Shown here: positions 6,409-14,057 of the stretch, piece by piece
How positions within the stretch are numbered: position 1 is the first letter of the stretch
Layout: every line of letters begins with the position of its first letter
NCBI GenBank assembly: GCA_014379065.1
Contig: JACMMM010000269.1
Span: forward strand, 1-15,037
Direction of reading: 5' to 3'
DNA length: 15,037 nt
Source of the DNA: Saprospiraceae bacterium
GTDB lineage: Bacteria; Bacteroidota; Bacteroidia; Chitinophagales; Saprospiraceae
Made by a program: the position numbers and the translations under genes
Notes under the pieces: model-generated
Database searches by the model: none
The model's input: only the letters and a program-made list of their open reading frames with translations
Told to the model about the DNA's origin: nothing

Positions 6409-8307
6409 ATGAATACTGGAGCATGCCTTTCAAACAAACATATTTGGCAACCGGAAATTTTCCGCCTTTGCATTCCATCTAACCGTGAGCGCTTTGAATC
6501 ACTCCTTGCAAGCAGCCCCCATATCATTGTTCACGACGAAATCGTTGGGCAGATTCACGAATTGTTGAAATGCCGCGCTCCCCACCGACATTTTGAACAT
6601 TCCGAATTAGTCGAATTAACCCAGCAACACCTGAACGGTTCGGATACCGATTCCTACGGTGTTTGGGTTTGGTATCCTTGGGAAAACCGCATGGTACATC
6701 TGCTTGACGAAGCCGAGTTTGTGGCGTTGCGCACAGCCCGCAACCAATTGAAAATCACTGCCCAAGAACAAGCCTCCCTGCAAACCAAAATCATCGGTAT
6801 TGTCGGGCTATCCGTAGGTCAGAGCATTGCGCTCACCCTGGCGATGGAGCGTGGTTGTGGCGAACTCCGATTGGCCGACTTTGATACACTCGAACTGAGC
6901 AATATGAATCGCATCCGCACGGGTGTTCACAATTTGGGGCTTCCGAAAGTGGTAATTGCTGCCCGCGAAATCGCCACGATTGACCCATTTCTACGTGTGG
7001 AAATTTTCCCGGAGGGCATTACCACTGATAACATCGAGGCATTTTTTACAAAAAACGGTAGACTCGACCTGGTTTTTGACGAATGTGACAGCCTTGATGT
7101 CAAAATATTGCTGCGTCAACAGGCGCGTTCAATGGGTGTCCCGGTATTGATGGACACAAATGACCGCGGAATGCTCGATGTGGAGCGTTTCGATCTCGAA
7201 CCAGACCGACCCTTGCTTCATGGATTGGCAGGAGACCTAAGTCCTGAATCCCTTCGCGATCTGACGACAGAAGAAAAAATTCCGTTTGTGCAAGCCATAA
7301 TCGGGTTGGACTCGCTTTCCCCGCGCATGAAAGAAAGTATGCCGCAAATTGGTAAAACGCTTAGCTCCTGGCCTCAATTGGCTTCTTCGGTTGCGCTCGG
7401 TGGCGCATTGGGCGCAGATACGAGCCGACGGATACTGCTTCACCAATTCCGTGATTCGGGGCGCTATTATATTGACTTGGAAGCATTGGTGGCGGATAAA
7501 GCCATTAATCCCGAGCCTGAATTTTCAGCAAAAAAAACCAAAAAAGTTGGGCTTGAACCTTCTGCCTCAGTGCAAAAGGCAGAATCAAAAACCCAACACA
7601 TCCGTATTCGCGCATTCCGTGCTACGGACGAACCTGCTACCTGTCATCGTTATTTTGAGGGACATCGCCAACGATTGAAAGGTTACGGCATTGAAAAGTT
7701 GAGTTCTTTGGGTATTGATTGGTGCAATAATCCCCATTGTACCGTTATCGTGGCGGAGGCAGAAAATGGGCGACTACTGGGCGGTGTTCGCCTTGAAAAG
7801 TCTTCCCAAAAATTCCAAATGCCCATTGAAAAAGCGGTTGCAGCGATGGATCATCGGATTGAAAAATTAGTTCGCCGACATCGAATGCGCGGAGGAATTG
7901 GTGAATTGTGTGGGTTGTGGGTGTCGGAAGAAGCGCAGGGCACTGGACTGAAATTGGCGCTAAATGCATACGGTTTGGCCATCTATGAGCAAGTGGGCGT
8001 TGGTACGCTGGCGGGGTTTTCATCGCCACACATGCTTTCATTTTGTGAAAAAGTGGGCTGGAGGGCCGAGCCTAGCGTCGGGAAAGGCGGTGTTTTTGAA
8101 TACCCTGCGCCAGGTGTGCTGTCAACGGTCATCCTACACAACCTTGAATTGTGCGCCGCTGCCGAGCGCCAGAAAATTTTAGAGATTCGTCAAAATGCAC
8201 ACCCCGTAGAAAGGTTTGAAACAGTATCTGGGCAAGTTATTCAAATCCGGTACGAAGCATACCGTCCCGCAGTATTGCGGGAGGAGTTGTTTGCCGAGGC
8301 GGCATAG
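6409..8307 (+). CDS. ThiF/E1-like adenylyltransferase fused to a GNAT-type acyltransferase
   Basis: This is a 632-residue two-enzyme protein. Residues about 115-375 are an E1/MoeB/ThiF-type fold. They have the nucleotide-binding loop GIVGLSVGQS (130-139), the acidic pair in ADFDTLELSNMNRIR (Asp157, Asp159, Asn167, Arg168), Lys180 in GLPK, and DECDS at 224-228 in place of the usual 'D-x-x-D' switch. Together these predict ATP-dependent adenylation of a carboxylate or C-terminal glycine. The downstream part of this half (DVERFDLEPDRPLLHGL) resembles the Rv1355c-like ThiF family, which in mycobacteria carries a nitroreductase instead. Residues 398 to about 590 look like a GNAT fold: a beta strand IRIRAFRATDE, then GGVRLEK, then GELCGLWVSEEAQGTGLKLA (499-517), whose Q-G-T-G stands for the acyl-CoA loop. 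Neither conserved CxxC zinc motif nor a ubiquitin-like partner is nearby. The gene stands alone between a terminator and a convergent gene. The domain calls are good; substrate unknown. Confidence 0.82.
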   Translation: MNTGACLSNKHIWQPEIFRLCIPSNRERFESLLASSPHIIVHDEIVGQIHELLKCRAPHRHFEHSELVELTQQHLNGSDTDSYGVWVWYPWENRMVHLLDEAEFVALRTARNQLKITAQEQASLQTKIIGIVGLSVGQSIALTLAMERGCGELRLADFDTLELSNMNRIRTGVHNLGLPKVVIAAREIATIDPFLRVEIFPEGITTDNIEAFFTKNGRLDLVFDECDSLDVKILLRQQARSMGVPVLMDTNDRGMLDVERFDLEPDRPLLHGLAGDLSPESLRDLTTEEKIPFVQAIIGLDSLSPRMKESMPQIGKTLSSWPQLASSVALGGALGADTSRRILLHQFRDSGRYYIDLEALVADKAINPEPEFSAKKTKKVGLEPSASVQKAESKTQHIRIRAFRATDEPATCHRYFEGHRQRLKGYGIEKLSSLGIDWCNNPHCTVIVAEAENGRLLGGVRLEKSSQKFQMPIEKAVAAMDHRIEKLVRRHRMRGGIGELCGLWVSEEAQGTGLKLALNAYGLAIYEQVGVGTLAGFSSPHMLSFCEKVGWRAEPSVGKGGVFEYPAPGVLSTVILHNLELCAAAERQKILEIRQNAHPVERFETVSGQVIQIRYEAYRPAVLREELFAEAA

Positions 8308-8396
8308 GGTTGCGGCAATGAATCATTGCACACAAAAATTCCCTGCATCACTTCCCCATTTTTCGGATCACTTTTTCTACGCGACTCCGTTTGCTA

Positions 8397-11264
8397 TTAA
8401 ATCTTAATGAATTTACCGTACCCCAAAAAGTCGCCTGCATAAATTGCCCTGTAAAAATAAGTCCCAATGGGCCAATCTTCGCAAGACAGGTAGGGGGACA
8501 AAGGGTTCAGCAGATATTCTTGCCAAAAAACTCCATCGTTGCGCCAAAATTGTAATCGTATCTGCGCCACCTGACCATCAGGATACAATGAGGGAGCATG
8601 AAGCGATATTTTATTAACGCCAGGGTTAGGGAAGATCTGCAAATTGCCTTGTGTTTGAGCATTATTCGGTTCGTGTGAGGCCGATGTGACGATCGGTGTC
8701 ACCGTGTGAAATGTCGAATTAGTCAGCACTGCTTTGTTGAAATCGAAAAAGATGGCTGCTTGATTTAAGATTGAGGTGTTAGGTATTAAGTTTGGCAACT
8801 GAGAAATCCGGAAATTGACAAAGCCATGTGATGCAATCTCATTTACATTACTGTCGGGAAGAAGAATGTCGTTGAACACCACTTCTAACACGCCGTTTCT
8901 CAAGTTATAATCATAAGGGTGGCTTGCAGTGCCTATTTTCAGCGTGGAATGATCTAGAAAAGGAGATAGTGTGTCACGTATCACTACGGTAAATGCAGTA
9001 TCTGTACCTGTATTCTGAAACCGGATATGATATTCCAACTCGGTGTTTGGTCGTATAGCATGTCCTGATCCTACTCCAAAAGGAGATCCGACTTTGTCGT
9101 TAGGGTCCCAAGAGCCTACCACTTGGCGGCAATCGCGCTCTAGCGTGTTTTCACCATCGTCTGTTGCAAATTGCAGCATATCTGTATTTGTAAATGAGCC
9201 ATTGCAGGCATCTATAGTTGCGCTTGGATGAGATGGCCTTGGGAAATAACTTTCTTGTTCTATTTCAGCATGCCAAACCTCAGACCCAGCCTCAAACTTG
9301 AAAGCAAGCGCTTCGCCCGCAGTGAGGAGGATTGGGGTTTGCCAAAAATTGTCCGATCCCCGTGTCACAACAAAAGATTTTTGCTCCGCCATGTTGCCTG
9401 TGCCAATATTGCGTACGATAAACGCAATGGTATCCCCATCACAATGGCCTGTAATTTCCAAAGCTGCTCCCGACCATAAAGGGCTAGGTTGCACGCAATT
9501 GGTATCAGGATAAATTTGCGCTGAAACACAGAGTACATCGTCATTTTGCACATTGTCGCAACCAACTTGGGCCGTCAGAAAAAAACTGCCGCATTGTAAC
9601 GGGGCCACATCGCCAATATGGAAGCGATAAGTGTTGGCCATTATCAAAGTTGGAGAGATGGTGGCTGAAATGTAGGTGATTTCTGAAGGAAGAAAAATGT
9701 CCACATAAGCATCTTCGGCGGTCACCGTTCCATTATTGCAGTAAGAGACGGTGTAAACTGCAGGGAAACAGCGCCGCAATAAGCTGGTGCTGATATCAAT
9801 GGTCATGTCTGGGCAATCTACCTCGGGAGTGAGCGGGTAGTCCAATTGGGCAGTTCCATTGAAAGCATGAAAGTCAACTGTGTAGGTTCCTGGGCAAGGC
9901 TTCCAATAGTTCAGGTACGCTTCAGTGCTAAGCTCAAAATGGCCGGTATCAACACTAATCTTATAGTTGCCGTCAGCATCGGTAGAGAGCGTGCTAATGT
10001 CGTTGCCCTTACGGATATTAAGGAATCTGTTGGGCACCGGCATTTCTGATCCAGCATCAAAAATGCAATCATTGTCAAGGTCAGAAAAAAGTTTGCCCTC
10101 CAACAGATTGTTGTTCAATACTCCTCCGGAAGTTGTTCGGAAGGTCCAACCTTGCCAACCAGTATTGATCCCTTCCAACCTCCCAGCACCGACGAGTCCG
10201 CCTTCAGGATGTAGCGCCACATCGTCTAAGTATTCTCGCCGCGATGGCTGGCCATATAGGTGGTTGGAAAGCAGATTTCCATGCTCGTTAAATCGAGCAA
10301 TGATACCGCCCGCGTTTGGCACTTCAGAAACCCAACCGGCCACATAGATGTCGTTGTTTTGAGCAACTACAACTTGCGTATACACTTCTAGGCTATTATC
10401 TGGTCCATCGTGGTGTTCCCATAAGAGCGTCCCATTTGCGTCAGCACACATTAAAAACGGATCGAAATCAATCGTAGGTTCCTCGATATAATTGCCGCAA
10501 ACGACCCAAGAGCCATTCGGCATAGCCGCGATGGCAAAGTTTTGCCCTCTATAAGGATAGGTGGTTTGCCAAAGCAAGGTGGCATCTGACGACAGCAATG
10601 CAATATAAGCATTGCCGCTCGAGCTTCCGGTAATGCCGATATTGCCATTGGGTGATATCGCCATACCCTTCGCTCCGCCTGCTGTCGAGTTGGAGAGATA
10701 TTTTAGCCAAACTTGAGTACCGTTGGGTTTTACCTTTAACAAGAATGGTCGTGTTTCGTCGGTGCCTGCAATCACAACATCACCCTCGGCTGTAATACCC
10801 ATATCTTCTACCGCTTCCAATCGCGAAGCCAGTCCAAAAGTGCGGATCCAGACTGTCTGACCTGAAGGTTTCAATCTCCATACTTGAACCTGTCTGTCAT
10901 TGCCGACAAACACAGTGCCTGCTAGAAAAATAGTACCATCGGCAGTTGTTTCCAAATCAAACATCCAAGGCCCATTGAACCAGCTGGGAGAAGGCATCTC
11001 ATAAAATCGGTTCCAATAGACAACCCCATTTATGCCAATTCTGGTCAACTGAATTTGGTTTATCTGTGCAGCTCCGTTATAATACGAGAGATAGGCCCCT
11101 TTTAATACGCTACCGTCTGGCAATACCTTCAACCGATTGGTAGTTGCCGACTTTCCAGTTGGCACCTTGATCTCTTTCTCCCAACCTTGGGCAAAAGATG
11201 ATTGCAATGCGCCTATTAGCAGAAGTAAAAAAATGATCAAGAACTGAATGGCCTTGCATTTCAT
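8397..11264 (-). CDS. Large T9SS-secreted beta-rich protein (propeller-like, SdrD-B, DUF7619-like, type A sorting domain)
   Basis: The start is set at 11264 so that the signal peptide (MKCKAIQFLIIFLLLLIGAL, cleaved after SSFAQ) is N-terminal; an in-frame ATG 60 bp upstream lies in repeat-like sequence. The product has 955 residues. Residues about 30-385 are a run of 'G-x-x-x-W ... d-G-x-i-v-a-G' repeats, probably a propeller. Residues 388-480 (LEGKLFSDLDNDCIFD...) look like an SdrD-B/carboxypeptidase-regulatory-like module. Residues 483-600 resemble DUF11/CARDB. Residues about 716-865 carry the SWDPNDK...YHIRFQNTGTDTAF...DTLSP pattern of the DUF7619-like domain common in Bacteroidota. The last 85 residues are a type A sorting domain (QIFPNPG ... 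GTYFYRAIYAG ... YGKFIKI). It should be exported by the T9SS and attached to or released from the surface. The precise role is unknown, with adhesion the likeliest. Confidence 0.88.
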   Translation of the reverse strand: MKCKAIQFLIIFLLLLIGALQSSFAQGWEKEIKVPTGKSATTNRLKVLPDGSVLKGAYLSYYNGAAQINQIQLTRIGINGVVYWNRFYEMPSPSWFNGPWMFDLETTADGTIFLAGTVFVGNDRQVQVWRLKPSGQTVWIRTFGLASRLEAVEDMGITAEGDVVIAGTDETRPFLLKVKPNGTQVWLKYLSNSTAGGAKGMAISPNGNIGITGSSSGNAYIALLSSDATLLWQTTYPYRGQNFAIAAMPNGSWVVCGNYIEEPTIDFDPFLMCADANGTLLWEHHDGPDNSLEVYTQVVVAQNNDIYVAGWVSEVPNAGGIIARFNEHGNLLSNHLYGQPSRREYLDDVALHPEGGLVGAGRLEGINTGWQGWTFRTTSGGVLNNNLLEGKLFSDLDNDCIFDAGSEMPVPNRFLNIRKGNDISTLSTDADGNYKISVDTGHFELSTEAYLNYWKPCPGTYTVDFHAFNGTAQLDYPLTPEVDCPDMTIDISTSLLRRCFPAVYTVSYCNNGTVTAEDAYVDIFLPSEITYISATISPTLIMANTYRFHIGDVAPLQCGSFFLTAQVGCDNVQNDDVLCVSAQIYPDTNCVQPSPLWSGAALEITGHCDGDTIAFIVRNIGTGNMAEQKSFVVTRGSDNFWQTPILLTAGEALAFKFEAGSEVWHAEIEQESYFPRPSHPSATIDACNGSFTNTDMLQFATDDGENTLERDCRQVVGSWDPNDKVGSPFGVGSGHAIRPNTELEYHIRFQNTGTDTAFTVVIRDTLSPFLDHSTLKIGTASHPYDYNLRNGVLEVVFNDILLPDSNVNEIASHGFVNFRISQLPNLIPNTSILNQAAIFFDFNKAVLTNSTFHTVTPIVTSASHEPNNAQTQGNLQIFPNPGVNKISLHAPSLYPDGQVAQIRLQFWRNDGVFWQEYLLNPLSPYLSCEDWPIGTYFYRAIYAGDFLGYGKFIKI

Positions 11265-11297
11265 GGCTTTTGAATTTATAAGATTGAAAATTAAGTA

Positions 11298-11395
11298 GAT
11301 GTTTTTTGAGGTTTTGTGTTCCATTTTTCTCCTTAGTGCCCCTTAGTTCCTTAGTGTTGTATGTTTTTTGAGGTTTTGTCAAGCTTGTGTTCCAT
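11298..11395. repeat. Duplicated intergenic segment with CTTAGT-type short repeats
   Basis: The 19-base string beginning ATGTTTTTTGAGGTTTTG occurs at 11299 and again at 11361. Each copy is followed, directly or after a few bases, by TGTGTTCCAT (11315-11324 and 11386-11395). Between them lies CCTTAGTGCCCCTTAGTTCC and a further CTTAGTG, a short near-tandem array. This sits between glpF and the large secreted protein, both on the minus strand. The second copy ends 1 bp before the glpF stop codon. It looks like a partial duplication; I see no terminator hairpin in it. Confidence 0.65.
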
Positions 11396-11396
11396 A

Positions 11397-12113
11397 TCAC
11401 AACAGGGCCTGATAAGCCCATGCGCCACAAATCCCGCCCAAAATCGGTGCGATCACTGGTATCCAGGCATAGCCCCAATCCGAGCCGCCTTTGCCGGGAA
11501 TCGGCAACAACGCATGTACAATCCGAGGCCCCAAATCCCGGGCCGGGTTGATGGCATAACCGGTAGTGCCGCCCAGCGAATGGCCAATAGCGAGCACGAG
11601 TGCGCCCACTACAAGCGGATTCAGCCCTTCTGCAAAACGGTTTGCACCGAGTGCTGAAAGCCCAAACATCAGCACAAATGTTCCAATGAATTCACTGATA
11701 AAATTGCCAGAAGTGTGGCGAATGGCCGGCGTCGTGCAGAATACGGCGAGTTTTGCGCCAGCATCTTCTGTGCGTGCCCAATGGGGCAGGTAATGCAGGT
11801 AAACCAGAGCCGCGCCGAGCATGGCGCCGAGCATTTGCCCGCAGATATAAAGCGGAAGTGTGTTGGGTGTGAACTGTTCAGACCATTGTCCTGTAGCCGC
11901 CAGCGCAAGGCTTACCGCAGGGTTTAAGTGCGCACCGCTCAGGTGTCCAACGGCGTACACGGCAAACGTGACGGCCAAGGCCCAGCCTACAGTGATGACA
12001 ATCCAGCCCGCGTTTTCGTTTTTGGTGCCGCGCAGTACTACGCCTGCGACTACACCATTGCCGAGCAAAATAAGAAGGGCAGTGCCCAGAAATTCAGCGA
12101 GGAAGACGTTCAT
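11397..12113 (-). CDS. glpF: Glycerol uptake facilitator (aquaglyceroporin, MIP family)
   Basis: This 238-residue membrane channel lets glycerol cross the inner membrane. Both half-helix signatures are present: GAHLNPAVSLA (NPA at 64-66) and GYAINPARDLGPR (NPA at 189-191). Asp193 after NPAR marks the glycerol-type channels; water-specific aquaporins usually have Ser there. Six hydrophobic helices can be traced. The start is the ATG at 12113 (MNVFLAEFLGTALLILLG). An in-frame ATG at 12155 adds MAGKKSTYKQINHK, but those codons come from a palindromic repeat and are unlikely to be translated. It lies 75 bp after glpD on the same strand, so glycerol uptake and glycerol-3-phosphate oxidation are probably co-expressed. 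No glycerol kinase is visible. Confidence 0.94.
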   Translation of the reverse strand: MNVFLAEFLGTALLILLGNGVVAGVVLRGTKNENAGWIVITVGWALAVTFAVYAVGHLSGAHLNPAVSLALAATGQWSEQFTPNTLPLYICGQMLGAMLGAALVYLHYLPHWARTEDAGAKLAVFCTTPAIRHTSGNFISEFIGTFVLMFGLSALGANRFAEGLNPLVVGALVLAIGHSLGGTTGYAINPARDLGPRIVHALLPIPGKGGSDWGYAWIPVIAPILGGICGAWAYQALL

Positions 12114-12137
12114 TTTATGGTTGATTTGTTTATATGT

Positions 12138-12182
12138 GGATTTTTTACCCGCCATAGCCGTAGGCGAAGGCGGGGTGATTTG
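12138..12182. repeat. Palindromic element, copy A, between glpD and glpF
   Basis: This 45-bp element shares 42 of 45 bases with the copy inside glpD (12783-12827). It contains a nested palindrome: CCCGCC at 12148-12153 pairs with GGCGGG at 12169-12174, and inside it GCC-GTA-GGC forms a second short stem. A short direct repeat TGTGG (12135-12139 and 12183-12187) borders it and may mark insertion. It starts 6 bp past the glpD stop and fills most of the glpD-glpF gap. On the minus strand it supplies an ATG (12155) in frame with glpF. Confidence 0.85.
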
Positions 12183-12188
12183 TGTGGT

Positions 12189-13904
12189 TCAAGTGTGTTT
12201 TGAACTTTTAATAAAGGAGTCCAGCAAAGAAATATATTCATCTGCTCGCGCTTTCTGCTCAGCTGTTGACCAAGCTAATGTTTTGCCCATCCATTGCGCC
12301 ACAATGGGCGTGGCCTGCTTGGCGGCTTCCCAATCCATGGTTTCCAGGCGGATGCGCCGGGCCAGGAAATCTCTGATTGTAAGGGCCATTTCTTCCTTCG
12401 TTGCGTACACGATTTCGGCTTTAAGGAATGGAAAATGGGGTAAAATTCGCTCACTTAGTTCTTGATGTGCGGCTAAAGCCGCAGGTACTGTAGCGTGCAT
12501 GCCGTATTTTGAAGCCAAATGTTGGCAAACGTCTTCGTCAAAACCGGATTCGGTGCGAAGTTTTTTCCAAAAATCTTGTCCAAAGCCTGCTGCACCGAAC
12601 AAAAGGTGGCGCTCTGTCTGGCAAGTAGTCGCAACATTCAATGCCCGACACACGGCATCAACCGCGTCACGCGCCATGAGGCGATAGGTGGTCCATTTGC
12701 CGCCCAAAAGGCTGAGGAGATGGGAGGCTGGATCATGTTCCACCTCGTGATCACGGAGGAGAGACTTAGTTTGAGTATTTGGGGATTTTTTACCCGCCAT
12801 AGCCTTAAGCGAAGGCGGGATGATTTGGTGATTTGGGGATAAGAGCGGGCGGATTCCGCCAAATCCGGCGCGGACCTGCTCTTTTTCAATTTTTTGAGCG
12901 ACGAATGGCTGTAAGGTTTCAAGCAAAAAATCTACCTCATTGGCCTCGAGAACCGGCTCTTTTTCCAAATCGGAATAGGGTTCATCAGTAGTGCCCAATA
13001 GCAAATTGCCCTCAAAGGGAATCGCGAAAATCATGCGGCCATCACGGGTTTTGGGGATAAGCATGGCCTTGTCGCTGCCGAGAAGTTCGAGGGGTAGCAC
13101 CAGGTGTACGCCTTTGGATGGACGAATGCGCTGTGGTAAATCGGTGTTGGCCAATTGGCGGATATGATCGGCGTACGGACCAGTGCAATTCAAGAACTGC
13201 TTTGCTTTCAGATCAAACGGCTGACTGTTTTCAATTTGGTTCGCTACGATTGCGGCCAACAATTCCCCATTGCCATCCTTCTGAAAACCAATGACTTCCA
13301 GGTGATTGGCGACTACCGCCCCTGCCTCAGATGCACTCTGAAGGAGGGCCAGACAGTAACGGGCATCGTCCAACTGGCCATCATAGTACAGCACGGCACT
13401 GTGAATGCGCGGGGAGAGGCCAGGCATCATTTGCAATGCTTCTGTTTTGCTGAGCCAACGACTTGGGGGAAGGTCACTTTTCTCTGGGTCGCCCAAAGAC
13501 TTTCGACGGCTACTTGCAAACCAATCGTAGAGCCTCAGCCCAACTGAGATGTAAAAACCTTCCCACCAACTAAAAACAGGCGTGATAAGGCCAAGTGGGT
13601 GAGCAAGATGGGGAGCGTTTTGCAACACAATGCGCCGTTCTTCGAGGCCATGACGCACTTGGCGGAGTTGAGCAAAGTCGAGTTTTTTGAAGGCTTGTTC
13701 GAGGTAACGTACTCCCCCATGCACGAGTTTGGTGCTACGACTGGAAGTTTCGGCAGCGAAATCGGTCTTCTCGATGAGCGCGACTTTCAGCCCCCGCAGC
13801 GCAGCGTCCAGCGCACAGCCCGCCCCACTTGCCCCCCCGCCAAGGATGCAGAGGTCGAATTCCTCTTGGTCGAGGCGGCGGATATTTTCAGCGCGGTTCA
13901 TCAT
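12189..13904 (-). CDS. glpD: Glycerol-3-phosphate dehydrogenase, FAD-dependent, with an 18-residue insertion
   Basis: This 571-residue enzyme oxidises glycerol-3-phosphate to dihydroxyacetone phosphate and hands electrons to quinone at the inner membrane. The FAD-binding motif LGGGASGAG is at 21-29. Next come ALIEKTDFAAETSSRSTKLVHGGVRYLE (42-69, family signature), GTTDEPYSDLE and GGIRPLLS. The family motif RDHEVEH and LLGGKWTTYRLMARDAVD follow, then the C-terminal helical domain. Residues 359-376 (HQIIPPSLKAMAGKKSPN) are not part of the family. They lie exactly between two SPN tripeptides, and removing them restores GIRPLLSPNTQTKSLLRDH, a normal GlpD sequence. The insertion comes from a palindromic repeat and keeps the frame, so the gene is probably still functional. 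The insert falls in a loop before the conserved RDH strand. The start ATG at 13904 is followed by a second ATG; either is possible. Confidence 0.95.
   Translation of the reverse strand: MMNRAENIRRLDQEEFDLCILGGGASGAGCALDAALRGLKVALIEKTDFAAETSSRSTKLVHGGVRYLEQAFKKLDFAQLRQVRHGLEERRIVLQNAPHLAHPLGLITPVFSWWEGFYISVGLRLYDWFASSRRKSLGDPEKSDLPPSRWLSKTEALQMMPGLSPRIHSAVLYYDGQLDDARYCLALLQSASEAGAVVANHLEVIGFQKDGNGELLAAIVANQIENSQPFDLKAKQFLNCTGPYADHIRQLANTDLPQRIRPSKGVHLVLPLELLGSDKAMLIPKTRDGRMIFAIPFEGNLLLGTTDEPYSDLEKEPVLEANEVDFLLETLQPFVAQKIEKEQVRAGFGGIRPLLSPNHQIIPPSLKAMAGKKSPNTQTKSLLRDHEVEHDPASHLLSLLGGKWTTYRLMARDAVDAVCRALNVATTCQTERHLLFGAAGFGQDFWKKLRTESGFDEDVCQHLASKYGMHATVPAALAAHQELSERILPHFPFLKAEIVYATKEEMALTIRDFLARRIRLETMDWEAAKQATPIVAQWMGKTLAWSTAEQKARADEYISLLDSFIKSSKHT
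12783..12827. repeat. Palindromic element, copy B, inserted in frame inside glpD
   Basis: This copy has the stem CCCGCC (12793-12798) with GGCGGG (12814-12819). It differs from copy A at three bases. It lies within a 54-bp block bounded by an exact 10-bp direct repeat, ATTTGGGGAT, at 12777-12786 and 12831-12840. That is what a target-site duplication or a slippage-type insertion would leave. Because 54 is a multiple of three and the minus-strand frame has no stop codon, glpD reads straight through it. Confidence 0.88.
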
Positions 13905-13956
13905 GGTATGAAGATATTTCCAATGCCTGGTAAAGAAGGTCTAATTTAATGTCCAT

Positions 13957-14057
13957 TGTCAATAGTCAACAACGGTCAATAGTCAACGGTCAATAGTCAA
14001 CGGTCAATAGTCAACGGTCAATAGTCAACGGTCAATAGTTAATGGTCAACAATCAAC
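13957..14057. repeat. 14-bp tandem repeat (minisatellite) between galE and glpD
   Basis: The unit GGTCAATAGTCAAC occurs four times perfectly in a row (13974-14029). Degenerate units flank it on the left (13957-13970, after a 3-bp spacer) and on the right (14030-14043 and 14044-14057). On the minus strand each unit is two heptads ending in TTGAC (GTTGACTATTGACC). The galE stop codon (14041-14039) and its last few codons are inside the array. There are no unique spacers, so it is not a CRISPR. Short heptanucleotide repeats of this sort are known from other bacterial genomes; the role is unknown. Confidence 0.93.

Noticed and set aside
8308..8396. Terminator between the convergent genes
   Set aside because: A 15-base palindrome (GCAATGAATCATTGC, 8315-8329) exists, but it has a one-base centre and no U-run, so I do not call a terminator.
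13957..14057. CRISPR array
   Set aside because: The units are head-to-tail with no unique spacers, and no cas genes are present.
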